Part shown: piece by piece, positions 1-10,415 of the stretch
Position numbering within the stretch: position 1 is the stretch's first letter
Layout of the letters: the number at the start of each line of letters is the position of its first letter
Source: Podospora pseudocomata
Taxonomy: Eukaryota > Ascomycota > Sordariomycetes > Sordariales > Podosporaceae
Assembly: GCF_035222375.1 (NCBI RefSeq)
Contig: NC_085891.1
Span: 2,914,001-2,978,000 of the forward strand
DNA: 64,000 bases
Direction of reading: 5' to 3'
Translations under genes and position numbers: made by a program
Notes under the pieces: generated by a model
Told to the model about the DNA's origin: nothing
Seen by the model: only the letters and a program-made list of their open reading frames with translations
Databases searched by the model: none

Positions 1-845
1 GCATCTGCCACGGCATGACTGCGTTTTGAAGCAAGTTTGGCAGCTCTTGATGGCCGCGCCGCTAGACAGGCAGCAATTTGGGAAGCTTGCATATTTCTCC
101 CAAGTCCAAAGTTCAGATGGACAACTCCCATTTGGTGTCAAGCACACCTAACACCCCTGATTGCTCACCTGGCTCAACATAAGCAACGGTCAACACTGTC
201 AGGTGCCTGAATCTCTCAAGAGCCGAAGGACTTTCCCGTACAAACTAGAATCTTTACGGCCACTGGATGGAAAAACTCATCTACTCAAAGACCAACAACA
301 CACACTGACAAGACATCAAACACCTCAGCCATCGTGATAACTTGCATGCCACAAACGCCCAAAGTGGGTAGGGATGCCAACTGACATCTTGTCAACCTCG
401 AATATGCCCAATGGCTCGTGGTGGGCTACTTTACGGCCGTCCAGTGACCTACACAAGTAGCTCTTTACCACACATGATCTCCAAAGATGTTAGTAGGCTT
501 GTTGTTTTGTCCATAGCGTGCCAGGTTGCCAACAGGAGCCATTATGTTGCTGTTGGCCACTGAGCCTCTAGGTAGCCAGGCTGTACAACCTGCCAAACCT
601 GAAATTGAGGAACATCACAAAACATTTTTATCAACTTATTCCAGCTGCATACAGAGAGAAAGAAAGCCCACTTGTTTGACCACAACATTGCACGAGCATC
701 TATTTTTCCCAAGTTCTATATCATCATGTCAACCTTGATTTTATTGTCTAACCCGCAAGAACCCTTTTATATCTCATCTATTCTTACACTCCCATCTATA
801 TATATATATATATACACTTTATGTACTTAAACTGGCCCCCCAAGC
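1..845. other. Left-edge intergenic region, no gene seen
   Basis: This stretch lies beyond the 3' end of the PPR gene and runs off the left edge of the window. I see no open frame with a recognisable domain, conserved start or fungal splice pattern. The longest frame (70 codons near 526) is of ordinary composition and resembles nothing I know. A short TA dinucleotide run at 797-814 sits just downstream of the PPR stop codon and probably lies in its 3' UTR. The left part may be the promoter or 3' flank of a gene outside the window. Confidence 0.5.
797..814. repeat. (TA)n microsatellite
   Basis: About nine TA units lie 30 bases downstream of the PPR stop codon, probably in the transcript's 3' untranslated region. 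Confidence 0.8.
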
Positions 846-3788
846 CTAATTCATAACCCCTGCCCTCTCAGCAATATGCCAAAACCTATGCTTCCACCAC
901 CTAGCCTTCATCACCAACTCGCCTTCCTCCCTCCCCATCCCCGCCCCAGGCCTGACAGACTCCAACCTCATCCCCCCCTTCCCGTCCTTCACCCCATCAA
1001 CAACAACCAAATCCTCCCTCACCTCCCTCGCCCTCCTCACCAACCTCCTCGCCCCCTCCCGATCCCCACTGTTCAGCAACCCGACCAAATAATCACACAG
1101 CATCCCAAACGTCATCCCCACCTCCTTCTCCCCCTCAAACTCCTTCCGGAAAACCTCCTTCGCCTTCTCCACCTCCCCAGCCTGACAAAACCCGCTGATG
1201 ACCCTCTCCCAAAAAACCCTGTCCACATTCGCCTTTGGCCCGTGAAGACGTCTGTTCTTGATCAAATCCGCCACCGCCTTCGAGTTGGGCGGGTTCTGAT
1301 TGAAAAAGTGTTCCACCAACATGGTGTAGATATGCGGCGTCGGCTCCAACCCAGACTGCAAAATCTGCCCATACACCGCCTTGAGCGTCTCCTTCCCCTC
1401 CTCCCCCTGATCAACCAGCAGCTTGATAATCTTGGCATAAATCATCATATTCGCCCTTATCCCACTAGCCTCCATCTCCTTGATAAACTTCCTCACATGC
1501 GCGAGCTGCTCGCCCTTCGGCCGGTCAGCATAATTCCTCATCGTGCCCTCGAACAGAATCGTAAACGTCGCGGCATCCGCCTCAATCCCGGCGTCCTGCA
1601 TCTGAGACAGCAGCCTCCGAATGCCAGGGATATCCATCTTGAGAACCAACGGCCGAAGCAGGATGTTGAATGTATGGATATCAGGGTTAATCCCCTGCTT
1701 CCCCGCCCACGCAAGCACAGTCATGACATCCTTTTGCCTTTTCGCTTTGAGCAGGCCCGATATCGCGGCATTGACAGGCTCGATAGACGGCTTGACCGCC
1801 ACAAGCGGATTCTTCTCCCTGCTCGCCCACGTCCTCTCCATATCCACTAACGCCCTGATCCCCCCTTCCGCATCCCCGGATTTGAACAACCCCGCCACGC
1901 GAGACGTCCAGATATGCGTATCCAGCTTCACCCCAGCCGTGATCAAATTCTCCCACATCTTATCAAGCGCCCCCTTGGACCGAGCCCTGCTACACCCCTC
2001 AATCAGCGCGCTCCAGGTCCTGATCGTAGGCTTGACATTAACCCTGTGCATGCTCTCCCAGACATGGTTCGTCAGTTCCGTCTGCCTGAGCTGCATAAAC
2101 GCCTGAATAAAATAGTCAAACAAAGTCGGATCCTCACTCATGACTCTGATCCTCTCCTCGTCCGGGTTCTTGTCCGGTCCCCAAAAGTCAACCCACGCCG
2201 CCTTCACCTCTCGAAGGTTGGCCCTCTTGAGAGCGGTTCCAATCCTGCGGTGGATCCCCTCCCGTTGTTGACGTCGCTCCGCCTCCGGAGTCCTCACCCG
2301 CATGTACCAAATGTGATTGCCGTCTTCCTCGCCGAGGTCGCGGATGTACCTGAGCAGATCCTGATACTCGGCAAAGTTATACTCTAGATCCCGATCATTC
2401 GGCGGTTTCGCCCGCGTCAGGACATTTTTCATCATCTTGGTAAACATCGAGGCTTGATCCCTCGTCTGGTAGTTGGTGTTGATGCGGTCGGTGAGCATTC
2501 GATACGTCGCATAGGCTGCCCAGCTGATGTTGTACCGAGAGGTGTTCAGCTGCAGTTTTTCAGGGGACAGTGAAATAAAGAGCTGAGTATAAGGCACTGC
2601 CAAGCTCGTCTCCAAGCCATGGACTGTTTCATGGAGCGTCTTCGTATCGGGCGTCGGAGCGGCGTTTCGTCGAGGCACTTCTTTCAGGAACTCGGGGTTG
2701 TGCTCGATGAAAACGTCCCACGACTGCAGCAGGTCTCTTATGAGGATTGCACGGTTGGCCATGGCGGCCTCATAGTCTTGCAACGTCTGAAAGGCATCTG
2801 GTGTTGTCTCCTGCCGGGTGATGTGCTGGACCAACGTGAGAATCAGTTTGCCCCAGGCGACATAGTACAAATTGGACAGCCTAAACGTGACTTCGGTGAT
2901 ACGCGAGACAGAGGGAAGCCTGGGGTCGTCCGGGTTGGCGATCTTGACTCTTGTGAGATAGCTCAGAAAATCGCGAGCCACTTCGTCCTTCATGAGTTCG
3001 CGTATGCCGGCCTTGGCCTCCATCAGTGGCTGCAGTTTCTCCTCGAAGAAGGCAAGGGCGGCCTCGTAGTCATGGTCGACAGTCATCATCTGCTTCAACT
3101 TGGCCACATCTTCGAAAAATTCAAGGCTGCTGCCCACGGGACTGATGTTGATGCCCTCCTTCTCTTCTCGTGTCTCTTCCCGTGCGTTGCGCGTTTCCGA
3201 TATTGGCTGGGGGTTCTCTGGTTCCTCTGCTGCTTCTAAAACCTCGGGTATCTCTTGTGCTTCTGGTGTCTCGATTTTCTCGGGCGTCTCTGTCGTTTCC
3301 ATGACGGCTTGTTCCACTATCGTCTCCTTGCTCTCTGGCATCGGCGCTGGCTCTATCCTCTCTGGTGCCTCAGCTGGAGCCGAGACCGGCGCAGGGTGGG
3401 CTGCTTGGGGCACCGAGGGCGAAGAGAGTTTGACACTGCGAGTACTTGGTCCACTCGGCTTGATCGACGGCACAGAAGGAGCTGGTGGTGCGGGAGTAGG
3501 TGGAGGTCGGACTGGACCATCTGGTTGCGCTATATCCCCAAGAATGGACCTAAACATGGCCACGGCAGCGGCACGTTTTCTCGAGGCAGCCTCGAGTAGA
3601 TCGGACGGTGGTTCGGGTTCTTCATGTTGCTGCCGGGTGCTGTTCGTAGCTGTTCGAGCAGGTCTCGGTCTGGGGCTGGAGTTGGAGCTATAACTTCGTG
3701 GTGTTGAAGGACGAGGACCCCGCCCTCTGACGGCGGCCAGCAGCTGGACTTCGCATCGTAGACAGACGTTCCTCCCAAGATCGCGCAT
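846..3788 (-). CDS. Mitochondrial pentatricopeptide repeat (PPR) protein
   Basis: This intronless gene encodes 980 residues. Residues 1-60 are rich in Arg and Ser and poor in acids, as expected of a mitochondrial targeting sequence. Residues ~75-220 are a low-complexity Pro/Ala/Glu linker. The C-terminal half (from ~560) carries degenerate 35-residue helical hairpins typical of PPR proteins, for example segments containing TWSALIEGCSRA, NPDIHTFNILLRPLV and EADAATFTILFEGTM. Proteins of this type bind organellar RNA and act in processing, stability or translation of mitochondrial transcripts; fungal examples include the Neurospora cya-5 class. I cannot assign the target RNA. The start is the first ATG of the frame, with a divergent gene 305 bp upstream. 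The last ~100 codons are strongly G-rich on the sense strand. The PPR call is firm; the specific orthologue is not. Confidence 0.85.
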   Translation of the reverse strand: MRDLGRNVCLRCEVQLLAAVRGRGPRPSTPRSYSSNSSPRPRPARTATNSTRQQHEEPEPPSDLLEAASRKRAAAVAMFRSILGDIAQPDGPVRPPPTPAPPAPSVPSIKPSGPSTRSVKLSSPSVPQAAHPAPVSAPAEAPERIEPAPMPESKETIVEQAVMETTETPEKIETPEAQEIPEVLEAAEEPENPQPISETRNAREETREEKEGINISPVGSSLEFFEDVAKLKQMMTVDHDYEAALAFFEEKLQPLMEAKAGIRELMKDEVARDFLSYLTRVKIANPDDPRLPSVSRITEVTFRLSNLYYVAWGKLILTLVQHITRQETTPDAFQTLQDYEAAMANRAILIRDLLQSWDVFIEHNPEFLKEVPRRNAAPTPDTKTLHETVHGLETSLAVPYTQLFISLSPEKLQLNTSRYNISWAAYATYRMLTDRINTNYQTRDQASMFTKMMKNVLTRAKPPNDRDLEYNFAEYQDLLRYIRDLGEEDGNHIWYMRVRTPEAERRQQREGIHRRIGTALKRANLREVKAAWVDFWGPDKNPDEERIRVMSEDPTLFDYFIQAFMQLRQTELTNHVWESMHRVNVKPTIRTWSALIEGCSRARSKGALDKMWENLITAGVKLDTHIWTSRVAGLFKSGDAEGGIRALVDMERTWASREKNPLVAVKPSIEPVNAAISGLLKAKRQKDVMTVLAWAGKQGINPDIHTFNILLRPLVLKMDIPGIRRLLSQMQDAGIEADAATFTILFEGTMRNYADRPKGEQLAHVRKFIKEMEASGIRANMMIYAKIIKLLVDQGEEGKETLKAVYGQILQSGLEPTPHIYTMLVEHFFNQNPPNSKAVADLIKNRRLHGPKANVDRVFWERVISGFCQAGEVEKAKEVFRKEFEGEKEVGMTFGMLCDYLVGLLNSGDREGARRLVRRAREVREDLVVVDGVKDGKGGMRLESVRPGAGMGREEGELVMKARWWKHRFWHIAERAGVMN

Positions 3789-4093
3789 GTTCCGTTTTGA
3801 ATGCGCCGACCTTTTGTCAACTGCGATTGCGAGTTGTGTCGAGGTTTACATATAAAAAGAAGCTCTAGCTTTCAAAATTTTGGGGACAAAAGCGAAACGG
3901 CCAAAGCCAATTGGGGGGGGACCAGGAACAAAAATGCCCCACATCCCCCACATTTCGACAACAGGCAGCATCCATTGACATGCTTGGCACCCGAGGGTAC
4001 CCCAAAGGGGCAACTTGGTCTCCCGATACGTCATTGTAACCTTTGACCTGATATCTTGGTGATATTCATCTTATCATATCAACAAATATCAAG
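3789..4093. promoter_or_regulatory. Shared divergent promoter, PPR gene / acid phosphatase
   Basis: The two start codons face away from each other across 305 bp. The stretch holds short homopolymer runs (a G8 run near 3911) but no element I can name. Confidence 0.5.
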
Positions 4094-5669
4094 ATGACCA
4101 CCCTCCAACCCCGGCCGCCGTATACCGATGCCGAGCTGCAGAAGCTCTACCCCCCCAACCTGGACCTGCAGCTCGTCCAGATCCTCATGCGCCATGTAAG
4201 CCATTCCTTCACCGTCCTATACCACGAACCCAACATACGTCTAACCAACCCCCCCCAATCCCCCAGGGCGAACGCACCCCCGTCTCCCCCCGCTTCCAAA
4301 ACACCGGCCTCCCCCCCTTCTGGCCCTACTGCACCTCAGTCCGCCAAATAACCTCCACCATCCTCTCCCCCTCTTCTTCCTCTCTCACAACCCTCCAATG
4401 GACCCGCCGCCTCGAGACCTTTTCGCGGGAATCCGACTCCCCCACCCTCGCCCTCTCCCCCACCTCCCACCCAGACAACATCTGCGACATGGGCACCCTG
4501 ACCGACCTAGGCCGGCAAACAACCTCCTCCCTCGGCGCCCGCCTCCGGGACCTCTACATCACCCGCTTAGGCTTCCTCCCCCCGGCAATAACCTCCCCCT
4601 CCCAAATCTACCTCCGCACCACCCCCGTCCCTCGCGCGTTGGAATCCCTCCAACAGACATTTTCTACCCTCTACCCCCCTAACACGCGCCTTCCCTCCCC
4701 TGAAACGGGCATCTTCCCTACACCGGTGATCATCACGCGGGCCCATGCGGATGAAACGCTTTACCCCAACGATGGCAACTGCAGGCGCTTTGCGGCTTTG
4801 TCACGGGCTTTTGCGCAGAGGGCGGCGGATAGACATAACAACACGCCTGACATGGAATACCTCAACCAGCTGATAGGCAAGTGGATGGACGGGGGGAAGG
4901 TGGCGGTTGACAGCAGGCCGAGACTTTCTGGTGTGATGGATACGATTAATGCTACTTTGGCGCATGGACCCGAGACAAAACTACCGAAGGAGTTTTATGA
5001 TGAAAAGGCGAGGGGGATAATCGAAAAGATTGGGGTGGAGGAATGGTTTCAGGGTTACAGAGAATCGGAAGAGTATAGGAGGTTGGGGATTGGGGGGTTG
5101 GTCGGGGATTTGGTTGAGCGGATGGTCAAGAGTGTGGAGGGGAGGGGTGATGGGGTGAGGTTTGGGTTGCTTGGGTGTCATGATACTACGCTTGCGGGGA
5201 TGCTGGCGAGTTTGGGGGCTTTTGGGACGGAGAGGTGGGTGCCGTTTACTAGTCATGTTGCTGTTGAGTTGTTTAGGGATAATATGAAAGGGGGAAGGGA
5301 AAGGGAGGGGTGGTTTGGGGGTTTGTTTGGAAAGGGGAAAGAGATTGGGAGACGGCCGGCGGAGGAGTTGGGGGAAGAGGAGAAGAAGAAGTTGGAGGGG
5401 TATTATGTTAGGTTGAGGTATAATGATGAGGTGGTTACTGTGCCGGGGTGTAGGATGGAGGGGAGGCATTTGGAGGGGGATGAGTCGTTTTGTACTCTGG
5501 TGAGTGAGACTTGATGTGTTTGGGATGGGTGAGTTTGCTGACTGGGATGTAGGCTGCCTTTAAGGAGATTGTGGATAAGTTCACGCCCAAGAACTGGAAG
5601 CAGGAATGTCGGATGAGCAGAGGGGAGACGGTTTCTTTGCCGAAGGTGCCGGAGCCGGCTGGGTATTGA
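4094..5669 (+). CDS. Histidine acid phosphatase family protein
   Basis: Three exons (4094-4195, 4267-5499, 5553-5669) join with phase-0 introns to give 483 residues. The histidine phosphatase signature RHGERTP is at residues 33-39 and is cut by intron 1 between His and Gly, which fixes that splice. The second catalytic motif, His-Asp in GCHDTTLAG, is at about residues 339-340. These enzymes transfer phosphate from monoesters through a phospho-histidine; this sequence looks most like the intracellular ACP2/ACP6-type branch, and I see no signal peptide. The exon-2 frame runs on to a stop at 5514, but a GTGAGT donor at 5500 and an acceptor at 5551-5552 restore a C-terminal Trp-Lys-x-Glu-Cys segment usual in the family, so I end the gene at 5669. 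Exon 2 begins extremely C-rich and ends extremely G-rich. The substrate is unknown. Confidence 0.88.
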
Positions 5670-6850
5670 TGGCTTTGAGACTGTGGGAGCATGAGTAGAT
5701 GCATTTGGCCGAGTGCGTAGGCTGGAGCTGGGTGGTTGCATATGGTAGGAAACCATCGTACATTATCATCACATGAAAGCACACCTTCTAAAGCTCAGCT
5801 ATGCCTTGAGTTTCTGAGTGCCAGTCCTGGGGTTTGGCAATCATGATACATCATCTTGTGTGTATGTCGATGAAGTTCAACCACTGGGGTGTAGTATGTG
5901 GCTTGGTCGGTGTCCGAACGGACGAAAGAAACAGCTTCTGACCAAACAATAAAGGGGGAGTTAAAAGCGGGAAGGAACGTGTGTCTTGATCCTCATTGGT
6001 TGTTTGCGGGTGAGGCTCGAGTCTATATTGACCACACCTCTTTTCCTGTTCCCTCGGGAGAGAGCGATGAGCGGCCTCCCTCGGACTTGTTTTACTGTGA
6101 ATTTCCATGTTTTGACATGCTGAAGACCGAACAGCAAGTACGAGCTGAACGAGATTCGGAACACTCCTTGTTCTGGAGTAAAGAGTTGCGGTTGCGTAGG
6201 TTATGTGTGATTGGAGCGAAGGTTCAGCTGGCACTTGTACACTCTCTCTTGGCGCAGGGGACTGTAGGCAAAGTAGCAGCTTGTAACCAGTTAGGGAGAT
6301 GCCCTGGATTTAAACTTGACATCGGTCTTTTTGGAGGTGGCTCTGCCAGGAGAGTTTGATTTTGAGAAGAGTAGGATCTGCAGTATCATTATTGAGACAT
6401 TTGCAGGTCGGATCCGCTTGAGAGTGTGCCTGAGAGTGATCCTGGACATGCTGCTGATGTCAGCTGTGATGTAAGGGCAAGGCGAGTGAGACGATTCCAT
6501 GACATGTAGCTAAAGTTTTCATGATAAATTACCTGTGAGAAAGTAGAGAGATAGTATCTTGACCTAAACACTTGAATCTCAATATAATATATCTAAAGCC
6601 GTCTCAAATGTTGATGTATGCCATACATCATCTAAAATCTATTTACCACCCAACCAAACCCAAAGTCTCTGGAAGAAAATAAACCGAAAAGGCAAAGAAA
6701 AAGAATGCAACGTAAAACAACAAAAGCAGTGAGAAGCGTCCAAAAGCCCAATCCGGATATCAGTATATATACCAAAGAAAAGAAGAACAGAGCCCCCACT
6801 CGTCCAGTAAAGGAATACCTTCTCTAGTACAGCCCAACACAGTCCCGCTG

Positions 6851-6886
<36 letters not shown>

Positions 6887-6916
6887 ATCCATCTCTACAC
6901 AAATCCCATTTCCCCC
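5670..6916. other. Convergent intergenic region, no gene seen
   Basis: This region separates the 3' ends of the phosphatase and the transcription factor. An open frame at 5898-6359 (+) lacks an ATG start and any recognisable domain. A long CT run (6854-6884) lies just past the transcription-factor stop codon. I see no supportable gene. Confidence 0.55.
6854..6884. repeat. (CT)n microsatellite
   Basis: About 15 CT units lie ~35 bases past the stop codon of the minus-strand transcription factor, so the transcript would carry a GA tract in its 3' UTR. Confidence 0.85.
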
Positions 6917-8786
6917 TCAAAAACTCACATAATCAACCCACCCCCTCCCCCCAACAACCTCCCCAATATCCCTCCCCCTTCCTTGCACCCTCTCCCTCAA
7001 CCCCCTCACCCACCCCATCTCCAACCTCCCGTCCCCGCCAACCATGACCCCCTCATCCCACCCCGTCATCATCCCCGGCAGCTCACCATAAAACCAGTCC
7101 AGAACCTCAACAACCCACCCCACCAAATCCGGCTGCGCAGCCCCCTGCAAAACCCAATATCCCCCCCGACAGACACTCTCCGCCACCCCCCTCGTCTCCT
7201 TCCACCCCCACCTCATCGGGTCAACGCCCGCTAGCTTCCCGGATAAAGTAACTTCCACCCCTATTGGGCCGTCGATTACCGCCTCAAACAAAACCCAATA
7301 CAGCCTCCACATCTTCGGCCAAAGCAGCACCAACCCCGACCAGTAAAACAACAACCCAAGCCCAGTCTGTGTATCCCTAAACGCAAACGTTTCCATAAAC
7401 GGAATCTCCGGTTGGTATGGCAGGGTGGCTGGGTCCGCTATCCAGAATGCTGACCGGGGGAGGGAGGTGAACCATGCTGAAAGTCGGAGTTCAATATCCA
7501 TCATGTTTGACAAGAGGTCTTGGGCAAGTAACCGGCGGGAGAGGGTGGGGGGTGTGTCAGGGGAGGTGATGCTGTTGAATCTGGCGAACAAGGCCGGGAG
7601 GAGGGATAGGAGGGACAAGAGATTGTCGAGCGGGGATGGGGGGTGGGATTCGTAGGGTGTGGTTTGCCATTCTGGACTTGACAAAAAGGTTGGCGTGGAG
7701 GAGAGGAGGGCCGTCCAGATTGCTGCTGGGCGGTAGATGCGAGCGAAGAAGTGGTGGTTTGGAAACTGACGAAACCCGGAGGGGCCGAGGCGGCGGACGG
7801 TGGAGGTTTGGAGGGAGGGGTCTTTCCATGGTGGGAGGGTGGAGTTGTATGTGATGGAGTTGTTGTGCTAGACGTCACATCACGGGTAAGAATGGGAGAG
7901 GGAAGGGGAGGGGAGAAAAAGGGGCAGATACCTCGTAGAGAAACATGAATATACTATCCGTCTGCGTTCCTTGGCCTCCTCGGGATTCGCTCGGTGGTGC
8001 GAGGTGGACCATACACTGCGAGAACAGCTGGAAATCGTCCTCCCCGGGGTAGGGCGTCAGATCAGGGGATTGGTAAGTAGGAAACGACACAAAGATTGTC
8101 CGGTTTTGTTCCCCCTCGTCTTCATCGGTGGCGTAGGCTCTGGTCACTGAGCTTAGTGGTGTGAAAAGGGCCGCGATCTGGACTTGAAAGGTTTGTCCTC
8201 CGCAAGAGACTGAAATCAAGTCATCCCATGCCGGCCGAAGGGGCGTATTGGCTACGAGCTGGAAGCTGCCGGTGTCGTCGCTTCGTTTGGATGACGAGTG
8301 CTTTCCGCTGCTCTTTTTGGATTTGACCACCCGGGGAGGGTGCGAGGAACACCGCCCTTGGTCTTCAATAGTGCCGATGATGAATACCGTCTCGCGCTCG
8401 TAGCCGGCGCATTCTCGGCCGCTGTCGAGGCATTTTCTGCAGAGAGGGCGCTCGTTGTCACACTGGAGATGCTGGGTTAGTTTCTGAGACTCTTCCAGAA
8501 GATGATGGTCATCCTCGAGGTTGGCTATATGGAAGAATTTACCTTGACTCGACGAACTCGGCAAGCTAGATATCACCGTCAGCTATGACTCCTCCCACTT
8601 AAACCCGACAGCTTGGACGCCAGACTTACTGTTGCAGCCTTTGTACTTTCCTGGAACTCCGACTGTACCGGGGATAGTCAGCAAGATATCTCCCTCTGTG
8701 GACAAGGACAGTACCGTAACTACCCAACAGCCCGTGCTAGGGCCGGTGACGTCTTGCCACAAGGAGAAGTAAGAAAACTCACCCAT
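6917..8786 (-). CDS. Zn2Cys6 fungal transcription factor
   Basis: Five exons on the minus strand (8786-8783, 8662-8630, 8565-8543, 8462-7932, 7867-6917) give 513 residues. The first three coding exons are only 4, 33 and 23 nt. Spliced, they read MVGVPGKYKGCNTC followed by RVRRVK, and exon 4 continues CDNERPLCRKC then ECAGYE, which is a complete C-x2-C-x6-C-x5-C-x2-C-x6-C binuclear zinc cluster. No single frame contains all six cysteines, so the splicing is strongly supported. The rest resembles the variable helical middle-homology/effector region of fungal regulators. It should be a nuclear DNA-binding protein; its targets and ligands are unknown. No neighbour suggests a cluster that it controls. 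Exon 5 is C-rich at its start and G-rich at its end on the sense strand. Confidence 0.88.
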
Positions 8787-10415
8787 ATTGATGACTATCA
8801 GCTTAGTAGGTATATATGCAGCGACGACTCGGCAGACTGAAACGGCAATAACGACAAAATCAGACAAGACAGATGCTCATGGTGGTGTGTTCCGCGGCCC
8901 ATTTGTACTTATTCTTCCCCCTATGGTTTGCCTTCAGGTAACTCATCCATCAAGGGGGGGGTTCAGAAAACAAGCCACGCAATACACCTTTCTTCGTAAT
9001 TTTCTTGTTGGCTCCAGAATAAACTGGATGATGGGCGATGGGTACACTCTTCGATCCAACAGGTCACTCTTCTAGTACCCGACGCCGTCCGGCTCATATC
9101 GTTGGGTGGTGACTTGGATCGGCACTGCCGTTGGGAAGGGAGAGGGGGGGTCAACTAGGTACTAGAACATCAAAGACCTGCGACTGGGCTACCGTACATG
9201 ACCTGCAGGTAACTCGTGAAAGATATCTTCAAGTTGGGAAAGCGCGGTTGTTTAGTAACTTTTATTTTCTTGTTGGATCTTGGAGAGTTCCTAACCAAAC
9301 GGCGTCTACCTTGGCACTCACCACGACCACATGGTGGTAGGCTGAGATCAACACCCTCCCCACCCTCTCTTCGCTTTTTCCAACACCCCCCACCCCCTCC
9401 TAGCTTGAGAGGCAAGGCACGTCATAGAGGGCCTGGTAGAAAGAAAGAACATTGATGCTAGCTGCATGGGGTCATCTGGTGAGAACACGAGCATGCCCCG
9501 TTGGCGTTGAGTCGCAGTCGCGGTATGCGGACCCACGCAGTAAGAACTCACTTGCTTTGAGAGCGGAGTCGGACTCAAAGAAACAATAAGATTGGAACTG
9601 ACCGGCCGTCATGTGTGGTCTCCCAAACGAGCGGGAGGGAGGGCACTCGGCCAGTTCCAGCCGTACTCCACCAAGAGACAGGTATACTCGGCCGAGGCTT
9701 GAACGAGAACGAGAAGTCATAAGGCATAGGGCTGAGCACACGGGCGTTGCAGCATGGGGCATGATAAAATGGTTAGGTGAAGAAGGCGTGCAAGCATGTT
9801 CGGGACGCAGGCTGAGGTGGCTGACGAGGGGGGACGGTAAGGGGTAAGCCAGCGACAGTTTCATTGGACGAATTGGCTATTGGCCGACTACCAAGTTTGG
9901 CATGCGGCGCAGGCGGGAGCTCCATAGGAGGCCATACATGATCCAATCCAATTATCGCAACCGAACCAATGAAACCAACGGAAAGCGCCAACTGCTCCCC
10001 GATGAAGGCATCGCATATCATGGGGCACTGGGCATCTGGAGAGAAACTCGCCGACTGCCTTGAAGGGAACCGTGAGGGAGCACGCTGCAGTTGTAGGTAG
10101 GTAGGTAGCCTTCGGCGTGTGATGTCGAGATATCCACAGATGGTGTGCACAGGCTGACTCAGTTTAAGCATCTTTTGAACCTTGCATCATCCACACGGAA
10201 CAGTTCCGGAATTCGGGTTTCAACTCCGTCATATTAGAGACGACCGTCGACTTTGCCGCGTCGCCTGAAATTTGGGGCCAGCCGCTGTCGAAACTTATGT
10301 ACAAGAACGGTAGGAGGTATCATCAGCGTCGTGCCAGCTTACCAATTAGCACAGCCGTTGTCATGCTGTTGGTAGTGTTGCGTCTCGGATATTGGCGTGT
10401 GCAAGAAATACCTTC
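8787..10415. other. Long upstream region of the Zn2Cys6 gene, no gene seen
   Basis: About 1.6 kb lies between the start of the transcription factor and the 3' end of the dehydrogenase. Frames up to ~130 codons exist (9472-9864 and 9773-10171, both minus), but they show no domain, no biased codon use and no plausible splicing. Short GGTAG and CCTAC repeats occur (for example 10097-10110). I interpret it as an extended promoter plus 3' UTR. Confidence 0.5.

Noticed and set aside
876-1850. 324-codon plus-strand ORF opposite the PPR gene
   Set aside because: Pro/Leu/His-rich antisense shadow without a domain.
5898-6359. Plus-strand frame of 153 codons between phosphatase and transcription factor
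   Set aside because: It starts at GTG, has no domain and lies where two 3' UTRs are expected.
9472-10171. Overlapping minus-strand frames upstream of the Zn2Cys6 gene
   Set aside because: No recognisable domain, no biased codon use and no splice structure.
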